Assembly (NCBI GenBank): GCA_036873755.1
Contig: JAVTVY010045542.1
Span: 62,001 to 126,000, forward strand
From: Hanleya hanleyi
Lineage: Eukaryota > Mollusca > Polyplacophora > Lepidopleurida > Hanleyidae
Reading direction: 5' to 3'
Length of the DNA: 64,000 nt
The position numbers and the translations under genes are program-made. The notes beneath the pieces were generated by a model. The model saw only the letters and a program-made list of their open reading frames with translations, searched no databases and had not been told where the DNA came from. Shown piece by piece: positions 54,986 through 64,000 of the stretch. Within the stretch, counting starts at the first letter, position 1. Each line of letters begins with the position of its first letter.

Positions 54986-55168
54986 ATTGTCCTCTAACAG
55001 TGATTCGTGTCGGTTTCACGGTAACAAAGGCTGTACAAATCCTGGATACTTTATCATACAATCAACATCAGGCTTTAACACCCAGTGGAACAAATTACAC
55101 CAAGTTACACCACCTAAAAAACGGAGCTCAGTCAAACACTACCACTCTCCATGACTTCACCTTGATAC

Positions 55169-55255
55169 TTGGTATCGAATTTATCCTCAGAACATCGATC
55201 ATTTCATGCAGGCGTTTCAAGGAGCGACAATTCGTCCGTACGGCTACCTGCTCGA
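55169..55255 (+). pseudogene. Packaging ATPase, 3' part beyond the LINE
   Basis: It starts with the second copy of the 14-bp duplication. After a one-base shift it reads QNIDHFMQAFQGATIRPYGY, which corresponds to the conserved C-terminal block of Polinton ATPases (phenylalanine-rich helix, then PYGYLL). It then runs directly into gene A sequence near 55251, so the true C-terminus is lost by deletion or recombination. Confidence 0.7.
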
Positions 55256-55593
55256 GGCTATGGAAGGATTTGGCTATGGAAAGTATGGATGCTGAGCTGG
55301 GCGAGACGTTGGAGGCCACAGGAAACAAGTTTCACCGCAAAGGGTATTCGAAAGAGGAAGCCGCAAGTTTAGCCCATAACACATTGGCACCCAGACTACG
55401 ACGGGCTTTACGTCAGCAGTATGCCGACTTCCTGACCCATATAAAATTGCTGGACAAGGACCCGATCCATATGGAAATCGAAAGGACAGCGTCGATGTTG
55501 AAAACCTCGGGCATGAACTGGAAAGCGGCGTATGTCAGAGCAAAAGCACAAAAGAAACATTTGTTCGAACTCATCATTAAAGACGGGCGTTAA
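55256..55593 (+). CDS. Gene A, right copy, 5'-truncated
   Basis: The frame SRLWKDLAMESMDAELGETL ... KLLDKDPIHMEIERTASMLK ... AQKKHLFELIIKDGR is uninterrupted to its stop and closely similar to the left copy (38941-39260, minus). The N-terminal Gln/Pro-rich part present on the left is missing; the open frame upstream (from 55000) is LINE and ATPase sequence. The protein is Lys/Arg-rich and helical, with no known domain. It is followed by gene B in the same direction. Confidence 0.65.
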
Positions 55594-55630
55594 GGCGTTG
55601 AGACGGGAGTAACGACGGGCGTCACCGCAT

Positions 55631-55688
55631 TTCGATGAATTAGTGTCAATTCCATGAAAATCAGAGCTTTTGGGCTAATTCACCAGGC
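55631..55688 (+). promoter_or_regulatory. 57-bp intergenic block, copy 3, upstream of gene B (right arm)
   Basis: TTTCGATGAATTAGTGTCAA, then TTCCATGAAAATCAGAGC and TTTTGGGCTAATTCACCAGG. It is preceded by GGCGTTAAGGCGTTGAGACG and followed by GCGTTGAAGCGTTAAGCTAA and GCGTTGACGGGCGTTAC. Confidence 0.65.
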
Positions 55689-55727
55689 GTTGAAGCGTTA
55701 AGCTAAGCGTTGACGGGCGTTACTCTC

Positions 55728-55735
55728 TATAAAAG
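55728..55735 (+). promoter_or_regulatory. TATA box of gene B (right copy)
   Basis: TATAAAAG lies 47 bp ahead of the gene B ATG at 55782, the same layout as in the left arm. Confidence 0.65.
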
Positions 55736-55781
55736 CAAGTGTATTCCCAAAACACGCACTATTCGACGTTCAACCGTCAAC

Positions 55782-56381
55782 ATGGCTTATACTTGCTCTG
55801 AGTGTGAACGTACGTTCACCAGACATTACGATATGATGCGACACCAGAAAAATATACATGGGATTGAAGACTCCGAGGAGTCCGTTGAGGCGGATGCTGA
55901 TACAGAGACTGCTGAGAGTGTATCGACTGATACCGAAACCGAGATTGCTGAGAGTCTACCTACTGATACGGAAAGCTTGACCTCAGATAGTCAGCCTACA
56001 TCCCAGGAAAGTGAGGCGGAACCTACCTTCTGGTATCGTATTGTGCATGAAACTATCAATACTAGTTGATATACTAGACGTCAATACTATCCTGACGCCG
56101 GAAAGGATAACTTACAACAGGCGTACACCCAAATGCGCCCCTGCATCAGGAAAACAGCCCTGGCGATCTATGAACGGTATACCTTACTGCCGCTTGAAAT
56201 GAAATGCGACCCCAAGCACTTGCCCATCATGAAGACCAAGCGTCACGTGGAAGAGGATATGGGGCTACCACCCACCGAGGCCCTGGAAAACGAGGCCATG
56301 GAAAATGCGATTAGAATGCGCAAACAACTGTTTCAGGACATGCTGCCCGAACAATATCCTGAACTGCCCGACGATGCTTAG
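55782..56381 (+). pseudogene. Gene B, right copy, interrupted
   Basis: It has the same C2H2 finger (MAYTCSECERTF...), acidic linker and C-terminal half as the left copy. After FWYRIVHETINTS a small insertion brings a TGA (56067-56069). The frame then resumes in register (about 56100-56381), ending PEQYPELPDDA. Confidence 0.75.
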
Positions 56382-56722
56382 GTCACACCGAGCAAAGATG
56401 GAACTTTCTGAAGGGACGGCTTCTGCAAGAGCAGCCGAGAATACATCTAACGGGCAAGACCGAATATGACAGATACAGCGCCAAATGGCGGCCTCTGATT
56501 GGACAAGAGTCATCTTGACTGGTAAACATACCCAACGCGGCTCCCCCAGCGTGGGTATGATGTAACATTGGTGAGAATAAACTATATGAAAAAACTTGTT
56601 GTTGTTCTCTCTTGTGTCATCTTTGTTGTTGTTGTTTTTCTCTCATCTGTCTACATCATGGCGTCAAGGCGTTATGAAAGCGTGTTAAGGCGTAACGAAG
56701 GGCGTTGACGGACGTCAATGCA
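56382..56722. other. Gene B downstream spacer
   Basis: It matches the left arm at 37430-37680 (inverted). It has GATTGGACAAGA and an AATAAA near 56576 that may serve as a poly(A) signal for gene B. GGCGTTATGAAAGCGTGTTAAGGCGTAAC-type motifs fall at 56660-56722. Confidence 0.5.
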
Positions 56723-56780
56723 TTTCGATGAACTGGTGGCAATTCCATGAAAATCAGAGCTTTTGGGCTAATTCACCAGG
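56723..56780 (+). promoter_or_regulatory. 57-bp intergenic block, copy 4, downstream of gene B (right arm)
   Basis: This is the same block as at 55631-55688, followed by GGGCGTTGAAGCGTTGAGC and GGCGTTGGCGGGCGTTGC, then the arm repeat modules. Confidence 0.65.
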
Positions 56781-56819
56781 GCGTTGAAGCGTTGAGCTTG
56801 GCGTTGGCGGGCGTTGCTA

Positions 56820-58745
56820 CAAGATGCCACTTCACACGACGCATTCGGACCAAAGACGGTGCATCTCTACGCCAAACACACCTTCACGCACCCCCAACAA
56901 GCCTGCTTTCTATACTACGGCCAGACTGCTCATGCGCAGAATATCTAAAACGGTCCATTCGGGTGCTCCTCCACGAGAGCTTCCAATTAAGCATGCGCGC
57001 AGTGACTTTTTCAAAAAAAAATCACCGCTTAACTTCGCGCCCTCCCATCGTGTTCTACGTGGTGAGACGTGAAAAACAAGATCCTACAACTCATATCGCA
57101 ATGAACATATGTGAATTGCTCAGTATGGACCTATCCACCGAGCCAGCAGGCCTATCCAGACCTCCGTGAACTTTTCCAAAAATTTCACCGCTTAACTTCG
57201 AGACCTCTTCCATCGTGTTCTACGTGGTGGGACGTGGAAAACAAGACCAAACAACCCATATCGCAATGCCCAGGAGTAAATTTCCCAGTATGGACCTATC
57301 CACTGAGCCAGTATGGGTGTATATACAGACCTACCCGGTACCTGGACTTTTCAAAAAAAAATTCACCGCTTAACTTCGAGACCCCTCCCATCGTGTTTTA
57401 CGTAGTGAGACGTGAAAAACAAGATCCCACAACCCATATCGCAATGTCCACGAGTAAATTTCCCAGTATGGATCTATCCACTGAGCCAGTATGGGCCTAT
57501 GGGCCTATCCAGACCTCCGTGAACTTTTCGAAAAATTTCAGCGCTTAACTTCGAGACCCCTCCCATCGTGTTCTACGTGGTGAGACGAGAAATACAAGAC
57601 CAAACAACCCATACCGCAATGAACATGTGTGAATTTCCCAGTATGGGACTATCCATTGAGCCAGTATTGGCCTATGGGCCTATCCAGAACTCCGTGAACT
57701 TTTCGAAAAATTTCACCGTTTAACTTCGGCACCCCCTCAGCGTGTTCTACGTGGTGAGACGAGAAAAACAAGACCAGACAACCCAAACCGCAATGAATAT
57801 GTGTGAATTTCCCAGTATGGACCTATCCATTAAACCAGTATGGGCCTATCCAGGCCTCCGTGAACTTTTCGAAAAATTTCACTACTTAGCTCCGGGACCC
57901 CTCCCATCGTGTTTTTCGTGGTGAGACGTAAAAAAGAAGACCAAACAACCCATAGTAAAATAATAAAAACAAAAAAATGACCACCCCCATACCCTATACA
58001 GGCATTTCCCGTATGGATGCAAATGTGCGAATCAGGCCCCTATTGTAGAGGTAAAGTCCGTGTTCCGCATTTTATATTTTCGGGGACAAATCCTCAATTT
58101 ACATACACCCACTCCCCCATCTTACCTCTCTCAGCAGATCCCGATAAGCCCAGGGGACCGATATTAGCCCCTTTGGATATGGTTGATAGGAGTTTTCTCC
58201 TATTTTAGGGGTAAAGTTCATGTTCCGCTTTTTATATTTTCGGGAACAAATCCTCAATTTACCTGCACCCATTCATGAGTTGATAGGCAGGCCTCGATAA
58301 GCCCGCGGACCGATATTAGCCCTTTTGGATAGGGTTGATAGAAGTTTTCCCCTATTTTAGGGGTAAAGTCCGTGTTCCGCTTTTGATATTTTCATGGACA
58401 AATCCTCATTTTTCATGCACCCACCCGTGACTTGGTGGCCCTGGAGGAGCGCTTTGACACCTCACTCGACCCAATCGGTCCACTAGGGGCCTCTATCGCC
58501 CCTGAAGATTGCCGAATATTCCCGATGATTCTCACGAAAACCCGCGTATTTGGGACTACTTTCTGTCCGTGGAAGCTTTTTCCCACGACCGCATCACCGC
58601 CAGACCGCATCACCGCGGAGGAATTCGAGGTAAAAGGCCACCTGACCTTTGCCGGAAGTATAGTGCACTTGACCTGCCCAAAACAGGTCAGTACATGCAT
58701 TCCTATCATTGTCTGTAATGCTCCGTATATACTACCCATGTTACA
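56820..58745 (+). repeat. Right arm of the virus-like element, outer repeat part (copy III)
   Basis: Order: GCATGCGC module (56820-57000), ~175-bp array (57010-57960), ~155-bp array (58010-58420), outer segment (58430-58745). It mirrors 37260-35278. Overlapping frames (58432-58986 plus and 58949-58413 minus) remain open in the outer segment, but neither has a known domain. Confidence 0.8.
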
Positions 58746-60012
58746 GTCAACAAAACATTCATGCTTTGACTCAAGTTGCGTAGGCCTACATGTATCTATC
58801 CGACCCGTAACATCGATTTCCGTTGTCCTTTTCGTAAATTGCAGTTTCATTTTGGTCGCCCCAGCAAACCCCACAGCACGACCTTTCCTCAAATCTGTGG
58901 CATCAACGAACGTACCAGCCAGACAACTCATATATTGCCGCTCCTTCATCCCCCCCCCCCCTCATTTTCATTGCATCAGACTGTAAACCTTCTAGTATTC
59001 TAGGTCACGTGGTGTAAACAGTCTGCACAGTGACGTGTCACACATAGCCTAACTTCATATAATACAGGAACTGTGATTGGCCGTCCGGGTGTGTTGGAGA
59101 CTTAGAAGCGCACGCTCCATTATATGTAACGGGTAGACCAGGAGACTCGTGAGACATGATCAAATATGATACCATGAATGCGGAATGACCATATCGTCGA
59201 TGATGAATCAGGGGAGACTATCCTCAAAATATTTCGTCAGAGCTGTGGCCTCAACGGACGTACCAGCCAGACAACTTATATATTGCCACCTCTTCCCCCA
59301 TTCTCATTGCATCATATTGTATACCATCTGGTTGCACTGGGGTTGAAATCGCGTGGTGCAGGTTTTCTGCGCATGGCTCTCGCCCAATCAGCATAGTCTG
59401 CTTGTGAACGGAGCGGAGTGGGCATGCGTGCCGCGTATTTCTGCACACTGCAGTCAGAGGTTACTGCTGTAACGTGTGCTGTAGTGAGGTTAGGTAACAA
59501 AAACGATTATTTAATTGTACTATGATCGTCCTGCCACTGGGCCTGCAAAGATGACTGAGACAAATATAAGGTATACACTGTTGTATTCAGCATAGGCGTG
59601 ATGAACATAAGATATGTGAACCGCGAGGCTCAGGCAGAAGACCTAAGGATAATGCTGAGTTAGAAATATATATATGCATACGGTCAGCAATATAAAGAAG
59701 TTGATATTTATAGTTGTTCCTACGAAGTAGGCTACCATCTGCAAATTGTCCGGTAGTCAGTCAGTCAGTGAGTGAGTCCATCCGAATCCTTTCGTCCGCT
59801 AAATAAGGAGAACCGTTGACATTAGAAACTTGTTTTTTTGCCATGAACGTGCATTAGGGCATTGTTACCAGCAAGTTCTGAGCTGACCGTATTCTGATGA
59901 AAATTTGATTGATAATTATTTTTTTAATTATTTATTGATGGCTCAGCGAGTGCACTGTCATGCCCATCGCGAACCCTTGGTTGTATGTTTCACTGTGATT
60001 TTTGAATGTTCC
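58746..60012. other. Non-coding part of the tandem unit
   Basis: Two diverged copies of 'ACGTACCAGCCAGACAACT' with 'ATATATTGCC' occur (58910 and 59257), showing an older internal duplication. Short frames such as 59178-59396 lack any domain. No gene was called. Confidence 0.45.
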
Positions 60013-60125
60013 CTGATACGGCATATCACGTTGGACACCGGTTCTCGTAAAATCACCGAAGTTAAGCGACTTTGAGCCCGGTCAAGACTTGGATGGGTTA
60101 CCTCGTGCTGTACTGCTGGGCTGAT
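60013..60125 (+). ncRNA. 5S-rRNA-like segment (pseudogene or SINE head)
   Basis: GATACGGCATATCACGTTGG, ACACCGGTTCTCGT, ATCACCGAAGTTAAGCGAC, GAGCCCGGTCAAGACTTGGA and TGGGTTACC follow 5S rRNA from its start through the internal control region, with substitutions and small deletions. The 3' third ('GTGCTGTACTGCTGGGCTGA') is diverged. It could be a 5S pseudogene or the head of a 5S-derived SINE (SINE3 type). Confidence 0.75.
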
Positions 60126-60429
60126 AAGTGTCCAGGATAATACTTGCTACGCTAATGACTCACCAGCGGTGACATCTGGGAAAGTTAATAGTACCCACTG
60201 TCAATTAGAGACTGCTATACAAATTCTCTCACAGTAGCATATAGGGCCCCCAAGTCATCTCTCGAATACACACTTAAATCATATCAAACCCTACTTCGTA
60301 GGTCCTGTGACGTTAGTCACACTGCCCATGTGATTTAATAGAGTAACAATTAATATCCGTGGCGCATAATGGGCGGCCTGGTTGCTAGCGCCGCCTCATG
60401 GAAAGTAGTTGGGGTGGCCTGGCTGCTGA

Positions 60430-60680
60430 TCCCCGTACCGATAAGTCGTTGGATCGAATCTATGGATGTAGGGCTCAACCTTCCGTCAAGTCGTTGGAGC
60501 GAGTCTATGGATGTACGGCTCAACCTCCCCTCAAGTTGTTGGAGCGAGTCTACGGATGTAGGGCTCAACCTTTCCTCAAATAGTTGGAGCGAGTCAACGG
60601 ATGTAGGCTCAACCTTTCCTCAAGTCGTTAGAGTGAGTCTACGGATCTAGGGCTCAACCCTCTCTCAAGTCGTTGCCTGT
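60430..60680 (+). repeat. 45-bp minisatellite
   Basis: About 5.5 units contain TCGTTGGAGCGAGTCTA, CGGATGTAGGGCTCAACC and TTTCCTCAAG. The 45-bp period keeps frames open on both strands. Confidence 0.9.
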
Positions 60681-60689
60681 TGTTGCCCT

Positions 60690-60835
60690 GGTCCTGTTTG
60701 GTGGGGAATAAGTGTTGTCCCGGTGCTGCCCTAACACTGTCCCGGTGCTGTCCTGACTCTGCCCTGGCACTGCCCCGACACTGTCCCAACACTGTCCCGG
60801 TGCTGCCCCAACGCTGTCTCGGCACTGTCGACAGT
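60690..60835 (+). repeat. Degenerate ~17-18 bp minisatellite
   Basis: Repeated CACTGTCCCGGTGCTGCCC-like words. It is seen only at the end of tandem unit 1 within this window. Confidence 0.75.
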
Positions 60836-63343
60836 ATTATGGCTCCGTGAACTTTTCGAAAAATTTCAGCGCTTAACTTCGAGACCCCTCCTATCGTGTT
60901 CTACGTGGTGAGACGAGAAAAACAAGATCAAACAACCCATACCGCAATGAACATGTGTGAATTTCCCAGTATGGGCCTATCCATTGAGCCAATATTGGCC
61001 TATGGGCCTATCCAGACCTCCGTGAACTTTTCGAAAAATTTTACCGTTTAACTTCGAGACCCCCCCCCCATCGTGTTCTACGCGGTGAGACGAGAAAAAC
61101 AAGACCAGACAACCCAAACCGCAATGAATATGTGTGAATTTCCCAGTATGGACCTATCCATTAAACCAGTATGGGCCTATCCAGGCCTCCGTGAACTTTT
61201 CGAAAAATTTCACCGCTTAGCTCCGGGATCCCTCCCGTCGTGTTTTTCGTGGTGAGACGTGAAAAACAAGACCAAACAACCCATAGTAAAATAATAAAAA
61301 TAAAAAAACGACCACCCCCATACCCTATACAGGCATTTCCCGTATAGATGCAAATGTGCGAATCAGGCCCCTATTGTAGAGGTAAAGTCCGTGTTCCGCA
61401 TTTTATATTTTCGGGGACAAATCCTCAATTTACATACACCCACTCCCCCATCTAACCTCTCTCAGCAGACCCCGATAAGCCCAGGGGACCGATATTAGCC
61501 CCTTTGGATATGGTTGATAGGAGTTTTCTCCTATTTTAGGGGTAAAGTTCATGTTCCGCTTTTTATATTTTCGGGGACAAATCCTCAATTTACCTGCACC
61601 CATTCATGAATTGATAGGCAGGCCCCGATAAGCCCGCGGACCGATATTAGCCCTTTTGAATAGGGTTGATAGAAGTTTTCCCCTATTTTAGGGGTAAAGT
61701 CCGTGTTTCGCTTTTGATATTTTCATGGACAAATCCTCATTTTTCATGCACCCACCCATGACTTGGTGGCCCTGGAGGAGCGCTTTGATACCTCACTCGA
61801 CCCAATCGGTCCACTAGGGGCCTCTATCGCCCCTGAAGATTGCCGAATATTCCCGATGATTCTCACGAAAACCCGCGTATTTGGGACTACTTTCTGTCCG
61901 TGGAAGCTTTTTCCCACGACCGCATCACCGCCAGACCGCATCACCGCGGAGGAATTCGAGGTAAAAGGCCACCTGACCTTTGCCGGAAGTATAGTGCACT
62001 TGACCTGCCCAAAACAGGTCAGTACATGCATTCCTATCATTGTCTGTAATGCTCCGTATATACTACCCATGTTACAGTCAACAAAACATTCATGCTTTGA
62101 CTCAAGTTGCGTAGGCCTACATGTATCTATCCGACCCGTAACATCGATTTCCGTTGTCCTTTTCGTAAATTGCAGTTTCATTTTGGTCGCCCCAGCAAAC
62201 CCCACAGCACGACCTTTCCTCAAATCTGTGGCATCAACGAACGTACCAGCCAGACAACTCATATATTGCCGCTCCTTCATCCCCCCCCCCCCTCATTTTC
62301 ATTGCATCAGACTGTAAACCTTCTAGTATTCTAGGTCACGTGGTGTAAACAGTCTGCACAGTGACGTGTCACACATAGCCTAACTTCATATAATACAGGA
62401 ACTGTGATTGGCCGTCCGGGTGTGTTGGAGACTTAGAAGCGCACGCTCCATTATATGTAACGGGTAGACCAGGAGACTCGTGAGACATGATCAAATATGA
62501 TACCATGAATGCGGAATGACCATATCGTCGATGATGAATCAGGGGAGACTATCCTCAAAATATTTCGTCAGAGCTGTGGCCTCAACGGACGTACCAGCCA
62601 GACAACTTATATATTGCCACCTCTTCCCCCATTCTCATTGCATCATATTGTATACCATCTGGTTGCACTGGGGTTGAAATCGCGTGGTGCAGGTTTTCTG
62701 CGCATGGCTCTCGCCCAATCAGCATAGTCTGCTTGTGAACGGAGCGGAGTGGGCATGCGTGCCGCGTATTTCTGCACACTGCAGTCAGAGGTTACTGCTG
62801 TAACGTGTGCTGTAGTGAGGTTAGGTAACAAAAACGATTATTTAATTGTACTATGATCGTCCTGCCACTGGGCCTGCAAAGATGACTGAGACAAATATAA
62901 GGTATACAATGTTGTATTCAGCATAGGCGTGATGAACATAAGATATGTGAACCGCGAGGCTCAGGCAGAAGACCTAAGGATAATGCTGAGTTAGAAATAT
63001 ATATATGCATACGGTCAGCAATATAAAGAAGTTGATATTTATAGTTGTTCCTACGAAGTAGGCTACCATCTGCAAATTGTCCGGTAGTCAGTCAGTCAGT
63101 GAGTGAGTCCATCCGAATCCTTTCGTCCGCAAAATAAGGAGAACCGTTGACATTAGAAACTTGTTTTTTTGCCATGAACGTGCATTAGGGCATTGTTACC
63201 AGCAAGTTCTGAGCTGACCGTATTCTGATGAAAATTTGATTGATAATTATTTTTTTAATTATTTATTGATGGCTCAGCGAGTGCACTGTCATGCCCATCG
63301 CGAACCCTTGGTTGTATGTTTCACTGTGACTTTTGAATGTTCC

Positions 63344-63456
63344 CTGATACGGCATATCACGTTGGACACCGGTTCTCGTAAAATCACCGAAGTTAAGCGA
63401 CTTTGAGCCCGGTCAAGACTTGGATGGGTTACCTCGTGCTGTACTGCTGGGCTGAT
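63344..63456 (+). ncRNA. 5S-rRNA-like segment, second copy
   Basis: The same segment as 60013-60125, carried along by the tandem duplication. Confidence 0.75.
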
Positions 63457-63759
63457 AAGTGTCCAGGATAATACTTGCTACGCTAATGACTCACCAGCGG
63501 TGACATCTGGAAAAGTTAATAGTACCCACTGTCAATTAGAGACTGCTATACAAATTCTCTCACAGTAGCATATAGGGCCCCCAAGTCATCTCTCGAATAC
63601 ACACTTAAATCATATCAAACCCTACTTCGTAGGTCCTGTGACGTTAGTCACACTGCCATGTGATTTAATAGAGTAACAATTAATATCCGTGGCGCATAAG
63701 GGGCGGCCTGGTTGCTAGCGCCTCCTAATGGAAAGTAGTTGGGGTGGCCTGGCTGCTGA

Positions 63760-64000
63760 TCCCCGTACCGATAAGTCGTTGGATCGAATCTACGGATGTA
63801 GGGCTCAACCTTCCGTCAAGTCGTTGGAGCGAGTCTAGGGATGTACGGCTCAACCTTCCCTCAAGTCGTTGGAGCGAGTCTACGGATGTAGGGCTCAACC
63901 TTTCCTCAAATAGTTGGAGCGAGTCTACGGATGTAGGGCTCAACCTCCCCTCAAGTCGTTGGAGCGAGTCTATGGATGTACGGCTCAACCTCCCTTCAAG
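63760..64000 (+). repeat. 45-bp minisatellite, second array
   Basis: At least five units of the same 45-bp repeat as 60430-60680, truncated by the window end. Confidence 0.9.

Larger units (their letters stand above)
40274..55168 (-). mobile_element. 2A-bearing non-LTR retrotransposon (LINE), ~6 kb, split by a DIRS element
   Basis: It is flanked by a 14-bp target duplication TTGGTATCGAATTT (40260-40273 and 55169-55182). On the minus strand: 5' UTR (55168-54986), ORF1 (54985-54027), the DIRS insertion (53620-44792), a spacer, 2A plus endonuclease plus reverse transcriptase (43800-40613), and a 3' UTR ending with an AATAAA-containing tail near 40290. Without the DIRS insert the element is about 6.07 kb, so it is essentially full length. 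Its target is the packaging-ATPase gene. Domain motifs place it in the Jockey/CR1/L2-like group of APE-type LINEs; the exact clade was not determined. Confidence 0.85.
57515..60842 (+). repeat. 3.33-kb tandem unit, copy 1
   Basis: This unit is repeated from 60843 onward with an offset of 3328-3331 bp and very few differences. It contains the last part of the arm array, the outer segment, a C-run, 59000-60000 non-coding sequence, a 5S-like segment and minisatellites. Confidence 0.9.
60843..64000 (+). repeat. 3.33-kb tandem unit, copy 2 (runs off the window)
   Basis: Nearly identical to 57515-60670. Small differences include a one-base loss near 63655. It ends inside the 45-bp minisatellite at the window edge, so further copies may follow. 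Confidence 0.9.

Noticed and set aside
55000..55255. N-terminal 85 residues of the open frame containing gene A (right copy)
   Set aside because: This stretch is LINE 5' UTR up to 55168 and ATPase remnant after it, so it is not part of gene A.
58949..58960. C-run as a possible sequencing gap or element end
   Set aside because: A plain homopolymer present in both tandem units; no termini or duplication next to it.
58413..58986. 178- and 184-codon frames on opposite strands, repeated at 61744-62317
   Set aside because: Fully overlapping frames in a repeat segment. The duplicate is a recent tandem copy, so preserved openness is no evidence of coding. The diverged copies at 35322 and 3883 do not keep one consistent frame and no domain is visible.
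1..64000. tRNA genes
   Set aside because: No cloverleaf with matching A and B boxes was found. The only B-box-like site (about 34203-34222, minus) sits in a SINE-like context.

Overview
This is a repeat-dominated stretch of animal genome with introns, canonical splice sites and poly(A) signals. The best guess is a marine invertebrate, probably a mollusc. That rests on recalled resemblance of two SINE-like repeats (12220-12445, ending in a CACT run, and about 34060-34235) to mollusc repeats. The retroelement mix (DIRS, Penelope-like, 2A-bearing LINE, Gmr1-like) fits a marine invertebrate but does not identify the phylum.

Host genes, 0-26 kb. The only host gene I can support is a calmodulin-like EF-hand gene on the + strand: exons 19478-19511, 19989-20126, 25083-25313 and 25806-25837, then a poly(A) signal. 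A divergent paralogue contributes one exon on the - strand (448-585). Around and inside them lie foldback elements with long inverted arms (1599-2403, 7288-8127, 8314-8975, 17879-18623, 20202-24020), arrays with a ~125-190 bp period (12880-16320) and Penelope-like fragments (18624-18944). A 319-bp block carrying an EF-hand exon occurs twice, with no difference seen.

26.5-30 kb holds a decayed Ty3/gypsy-type LTR element with the integrase ahead of the reverse transcriptase (Gmr1-like order). From 30 to 35 kb there are repeat modules, a SINE-like copy and hairpins.

35.3-58.7 kb is a nested structure. The outermost layer is a decayed virus-like element of Polinton/adintovirus type. It keeps a packaging-ATPase gene and two inverted arms, each carrying the same two unknown genes, here called A and B. 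The ATPase is split by a LINE of about 6 kb (40274-55168, - strand) flanked by a 14-bp target-site duplication. That LINE has a 2A motif directly ahead of its endonuclease. The LINE is itself split by a DIRS-type tyrosine-recombinase retrotransposon (44792-53620). The order of events is therefore virus-like element, then LINE, then DIRS.

The intergenic spaces of the virus-like element carry a repeated 57-bp block and clusters of GGCGTT-type motifs. The ATPase and gene B begin with identically spaced C2H2 zinc fingers. The outer part of the arm also occurs as fragments elsewhere in the window. At the right end a 3.33-kb unit containing part of the arm, a 5S-rRNA-like segment and a 45-bp minisatellite is tandemly duplicated and runs off the window. 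Nearly all transposon genes here carry stops, frameshifts or deletions.
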